A stretch of DNA of 57,133 nt from an uncultured Clostridia bacterium (GCA_944381275.1 CALWKO010000006.1:1-57133), one strand, 5' to 3'. Numbered from the stretch's first letter, positions 1 through 7,703 are shown. The notes: generated by a model from the letters alone, not told the origin. Translations and numbers: made by a program.

Positions 1-38
1 ATCTGTTCCAGCTTCTTCAAGTTCTGTTCAAATGTCAT
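1..38 (-). CDS. xseB: Exodeoxyribonuclease VII small subunit, N-terminal fragment (cut by window edge)
   Basis: Only the first 12 codons are inside the window. They read MTFEQNLKKLEQ, which matches the usual XseB opening (a Phe-Glu followed by a Leu-rich helix). The ATG overlaps the xseA stop as ATGA, the normal coupling of these two subunits. XseB is the small helical subunit that binds XseA in many copies to form exonuclease VII, which degrades single-stranded DNA in both directions. The identification rests on position plus 12 residues. Confidence 0.8.
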   Translation of the reverse strand, partial: MTFEQNLKKLEQ

Positions 39-1213
39 TTTTTCACCTCATTGACCACGGCGCTCGCCCTGCCGTCCGCGCCGGTGAGGGTGATCTCCTC
101 ACCCCGGGTTAACTGTGATACGCGCGTGACTTCGCCTGACTTATTGTGAATTATAAAGTATCCCCTCTTCAACATATTTTCAGGGTTGAGCATATTCAAT
201 TTTATAACTTCTTGCTTTAATTTGCTCTCTGCCGCCTGCAATTTCGCCTTTACGGAATAAGTCATTCTATCCGCGCTGCCTGCCACTCTTGTTTTGGTAA
301 GGGTGATGCTCTCGCGTGAGCGAGAAGCCATTTGCAGACACAAATGCGCCAAATCCGCGCGCATACGGGCTATTTTGTCCTGCAAGCCGTCCTTGCAAGC
401 TCCTATGGTTTCATAAATGTATGCTATCAGCTCCTTGACGTCGAAGGCAAGCATATTGGCGGCGGCGGTGGGTGTGGCGGCGCGCACGTCCGCAACCATA
501 TCGCAGAGCGTGTAGTCCGTTTCATGTCCCACGGCGGAGATGACGGGCGTTTTGGCGGCGTATATCGCCTTTACCAAATTTTCGTCGTTAAATGGCATGA
601 GCTCTTCCATTGAGCCTCCGCCGCGCGCGATAATAATCACGTCGTAACCCAGCTCGTCCACTTTGCCTAGGGCTTCGCATATCTTTGCCGCGGCGCCGAC
701 GCCCTGGACGGGCACGTCCGCTATATCTATATCGGTATAGGTGTTCTTCGCCCTCATGGTGGTCACGATGTCGCGCTTGACGGCTCCCGCCAAAGACGTG
801 AGCACGCATATGCGCTTAGGGTAAGCCGGCAAGGGGATTTTATGCCCTTCGTCGAAATATCCCTCCTCGGCAAGGCGCTTTTTGAGCAATTCCAATTTGA
901 GGGCGAGCGCGCCTTCCCCTATCGGCTTTATACTGCGGGCGATAAAGGAGAGCTTGCCCATCTTCTGCCAATAATCCACGCTGCCGAAGAGGACGACCGC
1001 TTCTCCGTTTTTGGGAATATACACGTTCTTTATCCCGAAGCAGGAGCAGGATATCTTGCTGTTTTCGTCCTTCAAATCGAAAAAGGCGTTATTGCCCTTG
1101 ATCGAAAAACCACTCACTTCCCCCGCAACGGAGATGTCGTGGAGCATTTCTTCGGCAATGAAGATCCCCTTTATATAAGTGCTTAAAACAGTTACTGTTA
1201 ATACGTTTTGCAT
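35..1213 (-). CDS. xseA: Exodeoxyribonuclease VII large subunit
   Basis: Catalytic subunit of exonuclease VII, which cuts single-stranded DNA into oligonucleotides. The 392 residues show an N-terminal OB fold (roughly 10-105, containing FSIKGNNAFFDLKDE and the SCSCFG strand) followed by the catalytic region, with the conserved blocks VLTSLAGAVKRDI, IARGGGSMEELMPFN and SAVGHETDYTLCDMVADVRA. The C-terminal part is a long helical stretch. The length is slightly below the usual 400-450. The ATG shares one base with the folD stop (TAATG), and xseB overlaps its own stop, so folD-xseA-xseB is read as one coupled unit. This order after nusB is standard in Bacillus and Clostridia. Confidence 0.95.
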   Translation of the reverse strand: MQNVLTVTVLSTYIKGIFIAEEMLHDISVAGEVSGFSIKGNNAFFDLKDENSKISCSCFGIKNVYIPKNGEAVVLFGSVDYWQKMGKLSFIARSIKPIGEGALALKLELLKKRLAEEGYFDEGHKIPLPAYPKRICVLTSLAGAVKRDIVTTMRAKNTYTDIDIADVPVQGVGAAAKICEALGKVDELGYDVIIIARGGGSMEELMPFNDENLVKAIYAAKTPVISAVGHETDYTLCDMVADVRAATPTAAANMLAFDVKELIAYIYETIGACKDGLQDKIARMRADLAHLCLQMASRSRESITLTKTRVAGSADRMTYSVKAKLQAAESKLKQEVIKLNMLNPENMLKRGYFIIHNKSGEVTRVSQLTRGEEITLTGADGRASAVVNEVKK

Positions 1214-2058
1214 TACGAAAGCCTATTTTTTGCGGCGCTTAAAGTGTTGGCAAGCAGCATAGTTATCGTCATGGGACCCACGCCGCCGGGGACGGGAGTG
1301 ATAAATGAGCACTTGGGAGCGACTTCGTCGAAATCAACGTCGCCGACGAGTTTGCCGTCTACCCTGTTTATGCCCACGTCGATCACGATCGCGCCTTCCT
1401 TGACCATGTCGCCCTTTAAGAATTTGGGGCGCCCTATCGCCACGACCACTATATCCGCCTTCTTGGTGTAGCTTGCCAAATCGGCGGTCTTGCTGTGGCA
1501 CACGGTCACTGTGCAATTTGCATTCAGGAGCAGCATCGCCATGGGTTTGCCCACCGTGTTCGATCTGCCTATCACCACCGCGTCCTTGCCGGCGAGCTGA
1601 ACTCCCGTGGATGCCAGAAGGTGCATCACTCCCAGCGGCGTGCACGATACCGTGTTAGGTCTGTTCATGGACAAAAGTCCCGTATTTGTGGGACTGAATC
1701 CGTCCACATCCTTGCTGTCCGGTATGAGAGAGAGCAGATATTTTTCATCATAGCCCTTGGGGAGAGGGAGCTGAACGAGGATGCCGTCCACCCCGTCGTC
1801 TTCCGCAAGTGAGCGGATATATGCCGCTATTTCTTCCTGAGGGGTGCCGTTTTCGTATTTTTGACAGATGGAGCGAAACCCTACCTGTGCGCACCCTTTT
1901 ATCTTGTTGTTCACATAGGTGTGCGACGCGGGATCGTCGCCCACGATTATCACCGCCAGGGCGGGTACCCTGCCGAACTTCTTTTCAAATTCGATGGTTT
2001 GAGCAGCCAAATCCTGCCTGATGTCCGCCGAAACCGCCTTGCCGCTTATCAACTGCAT
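1213..2058 (-). CDS. folD: Bifunctional methylenetetrahydrofolate dehydrogenase / methenyltetrahydrofolate cyclohydrolase
   Basis: Interconverts 5,10-methylene-THF and 10-formyl-THF in one-carbon metabolism, using NADP. The 281 residues are full length. The catalytic motif TYVNNKIKGCAQVG is at about 47-60 (Tyr48 and Lys52). It is followed by VQLPLPKGYDEK and by the NADP-binding signature VVIGRSNTVGKPMA, and the C-terminal TPVPGGVGPMTITMLL signature is present. The start lies one base after the nusB stop, and the nusB end supplies the Shine-Dalgarno (TTGGAGGCG). The last stop base is also the first base of xseA. All key family residues are present. Confidence 0.97.
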   Translation of the reverse strand: MQLISGKAVSADIRQDLAAQTIEFEKKFGRVPALAVIIVGDDPASHTYVNNKIKGCAQVGFRSICQKYENGTPQEEIAAYIRSLAEDDGVDGILVQLPLPKGYDEKYLLSLIPDSKDVDGFSPTNTGLLSMNRPNTVSCTPLGVMHLLASTGVQLAGKDAVVIGRSNTVGKPMAMLLLNANCTVTVCHSKTADLASYTKKADIVVVAIGRPKFLKGDMVKEGAIVIDVGINRVDGKLVGDVDFDEVAPKCSFITPVPGGVGPMTITMLLANTLSAAKNRLS

Positions 2059-2059
2059 A

Positions 2060-2464
2060 TCACGCCTCCAACTTTTTTATTACGCCCGCGAGCACGCCGT
2101 TTACAAAGGACGCGCTCTTTTCCGTAGAATAGTTTTTCACGAGTTCGAGCACCTCGCTTACGGAAACGGGCGTGGGTATATCGTCCATATATTTCATCTC
2201 GTAAGAAGCAAGCAGCAGCGCCGCAAGATCCGGCTTGAAGATACGCTCGGGATTAAAGCCGGTGGTGCAGCTTGAAATGAGTTCGGTAAGTTCGCTGAAA
2301 TGAGCTATCACCCCATCGTAAACGGTTTGGATATACTGCTTGTCCGCCTGAGTTATGCCGGGATCGGCGCAGATGACGTCAAGCGTAAGCTCATCCCTTT
2401 CTTTGCGGAATAAGTATTCGAAAATCAACTTATATGCGCTGTCTCTTGCAATTCTTCTGCTCAT
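2060..2464 (-). CDS. nusB: Transcription antitermination factor NusB
   Basis: All-helical RNA-binding protein that binds NusE (S10) and boxA RNA during rRNA antitermination. At 134 residues it has the family length. It opens with RRIARDSAYKLIFEYLFRK, the usual Arg-rich first helix, and ends with the typical FVNGVLAGVIKKLE segment. An AAGAGGTTACT Shine-Dalgarno precedes the ATG. It sits between asp23 and folD as in many Firmicutes. A GC-rich hairpin just upstream suggests that part of its transcription is attenuated after asp23. Confidence 0.95.
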   Translation of the reverse strand: MSRRIARDSAYKLIFEYLFRKERDELTLDVICADPGITQADKQYIQTVYDGVIAHFSELTELISSCTTGFNPERIFKPDLAALLLASYEMKYMDDIPTPVSVSEVLELVKNYSTEKSASFVNGVLAGVIKKLEA

Positions 2465-2479
2465 AGTAACCTCTTTGGT

Positions 2480-2515
2480 ATAAAATACCCCGCCGCCGCT
2501 TATGCGTCGGCGAGG
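2480..2515 (-). terminator. GC-rich hairpin between asp23 and nusB, possible attenuator
   Basis: On the minus strand CCTCGCCGACGC, a four-base ATAA loop and GCGGCGGCGGGG form 11 of 12 pairs. The stem begins four bases past the asp23 stop and is followed by TATTTTAT, a weak U-tract. It looks like a partial Rho-independent terminator that would lower nusB-folD-xseA relative to asp23. No promoter is visible between it and nusB, so read-through is expected. Confidence 0.55.
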
Positions 2516-2518
2516 ATG

Positions 2519-2875
2519 TCAATCATTGAAAACCACACCCGCGACAAATACGTTGATAGCTTTCACCTTGTAGTAGGTGGAACTCTCCACCGCATGCTTG
2601 ATTTTTTCCTGCATATCGCACACCACTTGCGGTATTACATAGCCGTAATATACGTTTATGGCGATGTCTATCGTAGCCATATTGTCCATAAGCGTAACGG
2701 TGATGGCGCTCGTCCTCTTCTTCCTGGAAGGCGTGAACGTAGGTCCGTTATAGCCCACCTCGTAGGATACGGACGCCACACCTTCCACTTGCGAAGCGAC
2801 TCCGCACGCGATGGAAGATATCACGCTTTGATAAGTATCTTTATTAGACAGATCCTGCTTATTGCCGTTTGCCAT
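2519..2875 (-). CDS. Asp23/Gls24 family envelope-stress protein (YqhY-like)
   Basis: Small 118-residue Asp23/Gls24 protein. The typical core appears as SVISSIACGVASQVEGV near 18-40, then a basic RKKRTS stretch and the strand VTLMDNMATIDIAINVYYGY, ending in a helix and VKAINVFVAGVVF. Family members in this position (YqhY, next to nusB) associate with fatty-acid synthesis or membrane stress in Bacillus; that role is inferred here. I chose the internal ATG (MANGNK) because AGAGGAAAT lies just before it, whereas the ATG six codons upstream has no ribosome binding site. It has its own candidate promoter and is first in the nusB-folD-xseAB run. Confidence 0.85.
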   Translation of the reverse strand: MANGNKQDLSNKDTYQSVISSIACGVASQVEGVASVSYEVGYNGPTFTPSRKKRTSAITVTLMDNMATIDIAINVYYGYVIPQVVCDMQEKIKHAVESSTYYKVKAINVFVAGVVFND

Positions 2876-2904
2876 ATTTCCTCTCTCGGGCATATATTAT
2901 AATA

Positions 2905-2953
2905 ATTATACCCTTATTGTAATAAGTTTAGCACATATAAAAGAAAAATACAA
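2905..2953 (-). promoter_or_regulatory. Candidate sigma-A promoter(s) for asp23-nusB-folD-xseAB
   Basis: The AT-rich gap after spoIIIAH holds two -10-like boxes on the minus strand. TAAACT (2925-2930) has an extended TG and a TTGTAT -35 box 17 bases upstream (2948-2953). A better TATAAT (2905-2910) has no good -35 box. Either would separate the vegetative asp23 operon from the sporulation spoIIIA operon. Which one is used cannot be told from sequence. Confidence 0.4.
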
Positions 2954-2963
2954 GTGTTTGCGC

Positions 2964-3464
2964 TTATTCCTCCGAGTAAGGCACGACGACTACCTGCGTG
3001 GCGTTGTAATCCGTTTCGTCCAGGATGACGGAGAGTATGCCCGCCACTTGCTCGCTGGTAAGTTCGCTCTGCGATACCACCACGTTGATGTTGTCCTCAC
3101 TCATGGTGACCACGGCGTCCTCAAAGCCCTGCGCCTTTACGAGTCCTTCCAGCACGAGTTCGCGTTCAATGACGTCGATGAGCTCCAGCTTCTTTTCATT
3201 GGCGGAAGTGATGAGCTCGTCGGTGGACGTATCGGAAGTGAGAATTGCGTCCAGGAGTGCAAATTCCTCCGCCCTAGCCGTTTCACGCTCCGCTCTGCAC
3301 GAGGTGAAGAAGGTTTCCGCCGTGGTGACGACTTCGCCGTCGCCTGTCTGCCCAATCTTGTCGTTGAGCACGAAGTTGAGCGTGCCCGTTACGATGAGCA
3401 ATGCCACCATCGAGCAGAGCACGATGACTTTTTTAGCGTTTGCCGAAAGTTTTTTGATTTTCAT
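2964..3464 (-). CDS. spoIIIAH: Stage III sporulation protein AH
   Basis: Mother-cell half of the channel that joins mother cell and forespore through interaction with SpoIIQ. The 166 residues have a basic cytoplasmic start (MKIKKLSANAKK), one transmembrane segment (about 13-31) and a linker. A C-terminal ring-building-motif domain (about 95-166) ends in LDETDYNATQVVVVPYSEE. It is shorter than the Bacillus protein (about 218), mainly in the linker. It is the last gene of the spoIIIA operon and starts 21 bases after spoIIIAG with a GGAGG ribosome binding site. Transcription in the mother cell by sigma-E is expected from the family. Confidence 0.93.
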   Translation of the reverse strand: MKIKKLSANAKKVIVLCSMVALLIVTGTLNFVLNDKIGQTGDGEVVTTAETFFTSCRAERETARAEEFALLDAILTSDTSTDELITSANEKKLELIDVIERELVLEGLVKAQGFEDAVVTMSEDNINVVVSQSELTSEQVAGILSVILDETDYNATQVVVVPYSEE

Positions 3465-3485
3465 ATATTTACCTCCGTTGGGTTG

Positions 3486-3866
3486 TTAATTCTTCTTGTA
3501 AATTTTTATCTTCCCGCCGTCCACATCCATAAGGGTGCAGATGATGTCGATTATCTTTAGCTTTACGTTCATGTCCCCTGCGCCTTCTGCCGATACCACT
3601 ACCCCTTCGGCGCGACCGTCTTCACCGTAAGTTATCATAACTGAGCAATCACCCACACCGGTGACGCTTTCGAGCAGCGCTTCCAGACGAGCTTCCTCTG
3701 ACGATTGCGGTTGCTGAACGGAATATACGGGCAGATTACTTTCCTTACTTTCATTTACACCCAGGTAAATAAGCAAGGCGATGCACACCGCCGCCGCCAG
3801 CAAGATCAGCTCGATGTGCTTAACCGTCTTCAACTTTTCCGCAAAATTTTTCAGCCTTCCCTTCAT
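3486..3866 (-). CDS. spoIIIAG: Stage III sporulation protein AG, short form
   Basis: Ring-forming component of the SpoIIIA-SpoIIQ feeding-tube complex. At 126 residues it is much shorter than Bacillus SpoIIIAG (about 229). It has a transmembrane segment at about 19-36 and a ring-building motif from LEALLESVTGVGD to the end, with VVSAEGAGDMNVKLKIID as its second half. The long insertion that normally lies between the GVG strand and the VVAEGA strand is reduced to about 15 residues. The reading frame overlaps spoIIIAF by 47 bases and the assigned ATG has only a distant GGAG. Identity is secure from order and motif. Confidence 0.9.
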   Translation of the reverse strand: MKGRLKNFAEKLKTVKHIELILLAAAVCIALLIYLGVNESKESNLPVYSVQQPQSSEEARLEALLESVTGVGDCSVMITYGEDGRAEGVVVSAEGAGDMNVKLKIIDIICTLMDVDGGKIKIYKKN

Positions 3867-4209
3867 ACGCGCTCAAGCACTCCGCAAGATGATGTATGTT
3901 GTTTTCTGTAATATATATATTTGCGGAATTTTCGGTTATGTCTGCAAAAGCCTCCTGATTTTCTTTATCCTTCATATCTTCCAATTTTTCCGCAAGTTCT
4001 TCGTCTGCGGTTATGGGAGCGACGTTAAAAAATTCCGTTACCGATTCGGATGAGTTCAATAAAAACGGTATGGGCGCGATGATCGCCGCGACCACGAAGA
4101 TCGCCAAAAATCCTTTTATATACTTTGCCGTTTCCCCTTCCGGCAGGAGTATGTCCGCCAAAGTCGCCAGGGCTATCACACCCACAATTCCCATTATCCA
4201 ACCGCTCAT
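3820..4209 (-). CDS. spoIIIAF: Stage III sporulation protein AF, short form
   Basis: Membrane component of the SpoIIIA complex. It starts MSGWIMGIVGVIALATLADILLP and has the two N-terminal transmembrane segments (about 4-22 and 31-50) and the LLPEG turn typical of the family. The soluble part after the membrane segments is only about 75 residues, where Bacillus SpoIIIAF (206 residues) has a folded ring-building-like domain. The 3' end runs 47 bases into spoIIIAG in another frame. The ATG overlaps the spoIIIAE stop. It could be a natural short version or a frameshifted end, and the sequence alone cannot separate these. Confidence 0.88.
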   Translation of the reverse strand: MSGWIMGIVGVIALATLADILLPEGETAKYIKGFLAIFVVAAIIAPIPFLLNSSESVTEFFNVAPITADEELAEKLEDMKDKENQEAFADITENSANIYITENNIHHLAECLSAYEGKAEKFCGKVEDG

Positions 4210-5405
4210 ATTACCCCCGCATTACATGTGCCGATGATGAGCATAACCAAAATCACGAACATAAACGCCATGCCCGCAAGCGCCGCGGTGAGCAATGTCG
4301 TATTTTTGGAAACGCCGTAAAGCAGGTCGCTTATGCGCTTGTCTGAACATATCGGTTCGCAAAGCCCTGCCGTAAGTTTAAGACCCAGCGTGAACACCGC
4401 CGTCTGCACCATGGGTACCGCCACGGCGGCAAACAGGATGATAACGCTCACAAGACCCAAGGAATTTTTTATCAAAATTATGCCGGTGAGCGCCAAGTCC
4501 AGCCCGTCGGAAAGATAGCCGCCCAAGATGGGAATATAGCTCTGCACGGCAAACTTTGCCGTTTTGACGGATATTGAATCGGCAATTCCGCCCACAAGCC
4601 CCTGCATTGTGAGGAATGCTGCAAAGAGAGAAAACGCCCCCGCGAGTACGAATACCGCCGCCGATTTGAAAAATTTGGTAAGTCTGCCCAGCTTGATATT
4701 GCAAGAGAGATTTCCCACTATGCTCAGCACCACCGCCGCCACAAAACAGGGCAAGACGAGTGAGGAAATCACCGTGCCTATCCCCGTGGACAATATAGCC
4801 ATAAGCGGACTGTAAACGCCCGCGGCGGACGCGGAACCGAGAGCCGTTATAAGCGCAAGTAATACGGGGAACACCGCCTGCATGAGCGAGCACATCCCCT
4901 CTATCGTCTCCTTCACCTGAACGATTATCGCCGTTATCTGCACGGATAAGATCACGATAATCGCCGCATAGCAGGCAAAATGGACTATTTCGCGCGTATT
5001 ATCTCTTAAAAATCCCGAAGAAAGCCCTTGCATCATGGCGGTCATTACGGCTATTGCAAATATCGCTGCAAAGGCGGGTATACAATTCTTAATACCGCCC
5101 GTAACGGCATTTATAATTATGGACGAAAACTGCTCCGCACCCACGGAAAATTCCCCGTCCAATACCGCCTCGACCAATTCCCTTACCCCCTGCGAGAAGG
5201 TTTTGCTTGTTCCGTATTCCTCCGCCCACTCTTCAAGGGAGGAAAAATCTATGGCGTCCAACCCCTCTTGTACATTATCTTCCAATTCGTCTATCGTTTC
5301 GTTTAAGGAAGTATCCTCATCTTCCCCTTCCGCAGCCGCCATTCCGGGAGTAAACGCGAGAAATGCCAACAAAATTATAACTGTTAGTAAGAATATCTTT
5401 CTCAT
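4206..5405 (-). CDS. spoIIIAE: Stage III sporulation protein AE
   Basis: Large polytopic membrane protein of the mother-cell SpoIIIA complex. The 399 residues begin with a signal peptide (MRKIFLLTVIILLAFLAFTP, cleavage near AAAEG) and an acidic extracellular segment. About seven hydrophobic helices follow from residue 110 onwards, with the family stretch IPILGGYLSDGLDLALTGIILIKNSLG split across two helices. Length matches the family (about 399). The ATG overlaps the spoIIIAD stop (ATGA) and its own stop overlaps the spoIIIAF start, so AD-AE-AF are coupled. Confidence 0.95.
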   Translation of the reverse strand: MRKIFLLTVIILLAFLAFTPGMAAAEGEDEDTSLNETIDELEDNVQEGLDAIDFSSLEEWAEEYGTSKTFSQGVRELVEAVLDGEFSVGAEQFSSIIINAVTGGIKNCIPAFAAIFAIAVMTAMMQGLSSGFLRDNTREIVHFACYAAIIVILSVQITAIIVQVKETIEGMCSLMQAVFPVLLALITALGSASAAGVYSPLMAILSTGIGTVISSLVLPCFVAAVVLSIVGNLSCNIKLGRLTKFFKSAAVFVLAGAFSLFAAFLTMQGLVGGIADSISVKTAKFAVQSYIPILGGYLSDGLDLALTGIILIKNSLGLVSVIILFAAVAVPMVQTAVFTLGLKLTAGLCEPICSDKRISDLLYGVSKNTTLLTAALAGMAFMFVILVMLIIGTCNAGVI

Positions 5406-5788
5406 GAAACAATAGCCGATATGGCTTTAATAAGCGACATTACTATGGGCAGCGCGGTGAGGAAAATAGTTATCTTCCCTGCTAAAGAGATCTTTTTACC
5501 TATTGAAGCGCAGTCCAAGTCGTTGCACAAACTTACGGAGTACTCCGTTAGATAGCCTATTCCGATGATTTTGAGCAGCGATGAAAACAGAGATCTATCT
5601 AATCCCGTCTTGTCCACTATCCCTTCAAACGCCACTATCACGTCGGAAAGAGCAGAGAGCGTGATGATGAGAATTACTATGCCGGCGGCGATGACCGCCA
5701 TCGGCGCGTATTCGCTGCGCGCGTTGCGCAAAAGGAGAGCGGCGATCGCGCCTATCAAACCTATTCCTATTACTTTTACTATATCCAT
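5402..5788 (-). CDS. spoIIIAD: Stage III sporulation protein AD
   Basis: Small membrane protein of the SpoIIIA complex, 128 residues with four predicted transmembrane segments. The true start is the ATG at 5788 (MDIVKVIGIGLIGAIAALLL), which overlaps the spoIIIAC stop as TGATG; the open frame upstream of it is antisense-like noise. The end (TIFLTALPIVMSLIKAISAI) is typical of the family. Together with SpoIIIAC it is thought to form the membrane base of the channel. Confidence 0.95.
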   Translation of the reverse strand: MDIVKVIGIGLIGAIAALLLRNARSEYAPMAVIAAGIVILIITLSALSDVIVAFEGIVDKTGLDRSLFSSLLKIIGIGYLTEYSVSLCNDLDCASIGKKISLAGKITIFLTALPIVMSLIKAISAIVS

Positions 5789-5985
5789 CAGTACAAATTC
5801 AAAAGTGAGCGCAGACTGTCGAACAGTCCGCCCAGCATATCCAGCACCATGATAAGCACGATGATAAGTCCCGCCAAGGTCACAAAGGTGGCGATCTCGT
5901 CCTTGTCGCTCTTTTTCAAAATGATATTTATTATCGCGGTCAAAATGCCCACGCCCGCAATTTTGAATATAGAATCTATCTCCAT
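5788..5985 (-). CDS. spoIIIAC: Stage III sporulation protein AC
   Basis: 65-residue membrane protein with two helices (IFKIAGVGILTAIINIIL and FVTLAGLIIVLIMVLDMLGG) separated by the KKSDKDE turn, exactly the family pattern and length. It follows spoIIIAB by eight bases with a GGAGGGAAA ribosome binding site, and is coupled to spoIIIAD by a TGATG overlap. It is part of the mother-cell channel complex. Confidence 0.95.
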   Translation of the reverse strand: MEIDSIFKIAGVGILTAIINIILKKSDKDEIATFVTLAGLIIVLIMVLDMLGGLFDSLRSLLNLY

Positions 5986-5993
5986 TTTCCCTC

Positions 5994-6494
5994 CTATGCG
6001 GCAAGTATCATGGCGGCTATTCCCAAGACCACACCCAGCTTGAACGCCAGCGTACCCGTAGTTTCGTACTTCTTCTTATAAAAGTTCAAAGGCGTTTCCG
6101 CAGCCGCCCTTGCTTTACGCAAATTTTCCGTTTGAGTGTCCGCGTCCACCTTCCCCAAGCCGTAAAACACGTAAGAAAGCTCCTTTCTATACCGCTTTTC
6201 TATATACGGGGAGGAGAAGAGTTCGTCGAAATCTTCCCTGCTCACCTTTCCTTCTTCCAGCATCGAGCAGTAGCGGGACAAGATCTTGATAAACTCGCCC
6301 TTCTTTCCCTTGCAATACTCGCGGGTACACTCCACGAGCGGCGTTTTAAGAAAGCCTATGTCTTCCTGCAAATAGTCGAGATAGCCGGCGTATTGCTCGA
6401 ACATCTCCTTCCTCTTTCTGTAATAGGCGCGAATCCCCATGCCCGTATAGGCGCAGCAGGCAAACAGCACTCCGCCCAAGATGAGCTCAAGCAT
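5994..6494 (-). CDS. spoIIIAB: Stage III sporulation protein AB
   Basis: 166-residue membrane protein of the SpoIIIA complex, related to the cytoplasmic domain of type II secretion protein GspF. It opens with one transmembrane segment (MLELILGGVLFACCAYTGMG). A long soluble helical part follows, carrying LDYLQEDIGFLKTPLVEC, and the C-terminal hydrophobic helix LAFKLGVVLGIAAMILAA closes it. The ATG at 6494 lies inside the last codons of spoIIIAA. The long open frame upstream of that ATG is not part of the protein. Confidence 0.94.
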   Translation of the reverse strand: MLELILGGVLFACCAYTGMGIRAYYRKRKEMFEQYAGYLDYLQEDIGFLKTPLVECTREYCKGKKGEFIKILSRYCSMLEEGKVSREDFDELFSSPYIEKRYRKELSYVFYGLGKVDADTQTENLRKARAAAETPLNFYKKKYETTGTLAFKLGVVLGIAAMILAA

Positions 6495-7359
6495 CTGCTT
6501 GCCCCCTGTCATATATCGCGCCCACCTTCCCCACCTCTTCCAGCACAACGAAATAGCGCATCACTTGCAGGAGCGGACGGTATATCTCGCTGGCGTATAC
6601 CTCGTTTATGCCGCGAGCATGCAGCGATGCGAACACGACTACTCCGCAGCGGGATATGTCGCATATCGCGTCTACCTCTCTTGCGCCGAACACTTCATCC
6701 GTTATTATCACGTCCGGGCGCATGGTGCGCACCAACGTTTCATAGGCGGTTATTTTGGGAATATTGCACGCCACGTCGCACATGTCGCCCGTCTCCACAG
6801 CGATTTTTCCTTCGTCCACGGGGATCAATTCCCCGCGTTCGTCGAGCACAAGCACGTTCTTATCTTGTGAAAGAATCCTTGCACATTCGCGCAACATCGT
6901 GGTCTTACCTAATCCCGGCGGAGAGATAATCAACGTATTAGCGGTATTTTTGAGTAAGTCTTGCAGTTTTTCGCAGCAGCCCTTTACTTCGTGCGGAAGG
7001 CGGATACATAGCGATGTGACGTTTTTCAACGTGAAGAGCTTGCCGTCCTTCATCACCCCTTCGCCGCATATGCCCAGCCTGTACCCCGCGCCGCATACCA
7101 AAAAGCCGCGTGCGATGCTGTCGTTGGTTGCATACACGGAATGCCCCGTTGCCATACCTATCGCCCGCTCGATGTCCTCTGCGGTCACAATACAGTCCTT
7201 AATGGTATAATACTCACCCATGCAGGCGTAAGCGATCGGCTTCCCGGCCCTAAGTCGAAGCTCGGAAACCTGATTTTCACTCACCGCCGAAAATACGGCG
7301 TTATATAGACTTTCGCTCAACAACTTGTCCAACATCTTCGATTTAATATATTCGGACAA
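6487..7359 (-). CDS. spoIIIAA: Stage III sporulation protein AA (ATPase)
   Basis: Cytoplasmic ATPase of the type II/IV secretion ATPase superfamily that powers the SpoIIIA-SpoIIQ complex. The 290 residues show a Walker A motif SPPGLGKTT at 146-154, ERGEL just after the first strand, and a Walker B-like DVIITDEV at 216-223. The protein ends in the usual conserved helical domain. The first codon appears to be TTG (7357-7359) after GGGGCG; an ATG eight codons later is the alternative. It is the first true gene of the spoIIIA operon, twelve bases after a DUF454-like frame. Confidence 0.94.
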   Translation of the reverse strand: MSEYIKSKMLDKLLSESLYNAVFSAVSENQVSELRLRAGKPIAYACMGEYYTIKDCIVTAEDIERAIGMATGHSVYATNDSIARGFLVCGAGYRLGICGEGVMKDGKLFTLKNVTSLCIRLPHEVKGCCEKLQDLLKNTANTLIISPPGLGKTTMLRECARILSQDKNVLVLDERGELIPVDEGKIAVETGDMCDVACNIPKITAYETLVRTMRPDVIITDEVFGAREVDAICDISRCGVVVFASLHARGINEVYASEIYRPLLQVMRYFVVLEEVGKVGAIYDRGQADA

Positions 7360-7370
7360 GCGCCCCGTTA

Positions 7371-7670
7371 TTACCTGCGATGAGCAGGTTTATTTTTCCT
7401 TATTCGCGCGTGGAGCGAAAGCAACTTTTTATTCTTAATCTTGCGCCCCGCCTTGGAATAGCAATAGAATGTGAGCAACAAAAACGGCGCCGTGGGCAGC
7501 AGAGGCAAGACAACTCCCACGGAACCTATGCAGAGAAACACCGTGCCGAGCACGGTCATGAAGGTATTGAATATCCGCCTGTCCTTAACGGCGGAGGATT
7601 TTTTAATATGTTCGTTATTGCGCGGAATTACGTCGGATGAGTATAAAAAACGCGCGGTCACCTTCTTCAT
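7371..7670 (-). CDS. Short DUF454 (YbaN-like) membrane protein, probably C-terminally truncated
   Basis: Encodes the DUF454 core G-x-V-G-V-x-LPLLPTAPFLLL followed by YCYSKAGRK, which is diagnostic for YbaN-like inner-membrane proteins of unknown function. The family normally continues with a HPYFGP-like block and a second hydrophobic pair. Here the frame stops about 25 residues after the core with a basic tail (KNKPAHRR), so the C-terminal half seems lost. The start is unsure: the ATG at 7670 is given, the open frame reaches 7706, and no good ribosome binding site is seen for either. It lies between the efp terminator and spoIIIAA and shares the candidate sigma-E promoter. Confidence 0.6.
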   Translation of the reverse strand: MKKVTARFLYSSDVIPRNNEHIKKSSAVKDRRIFNTFMTVLGTVFLCIGSVGVVLPLLPTAPFLLLTFYCYSKAGRKIKNKKLLSLHARIRKNKPAHRR

Positions 7671-7675
7671 ATTAA

Positions 7676-7703
7676 AAAATATGAGAAGATTCCGCGCATA
7701 TTG
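7676..7703 (-). promoter_or_regulatory. Candidate sigma-E promoter for the spoIIIA operon
   Basis: On the minus strand CAATATG (7697-7703) is followed after 13 bases by CATATTTT (7676-7683). This resembles the sigma-E pattern: an ATA-containing -35 box, a 13-15 base spacer and a CATANNNT -10 box. It lies directly after the efp terminator and upstream of DUF454-spoIIIAA, where the known sigma-E promoter of spoIIIA is expected. Only the consensus match and position support it. Confidence 0.5.
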
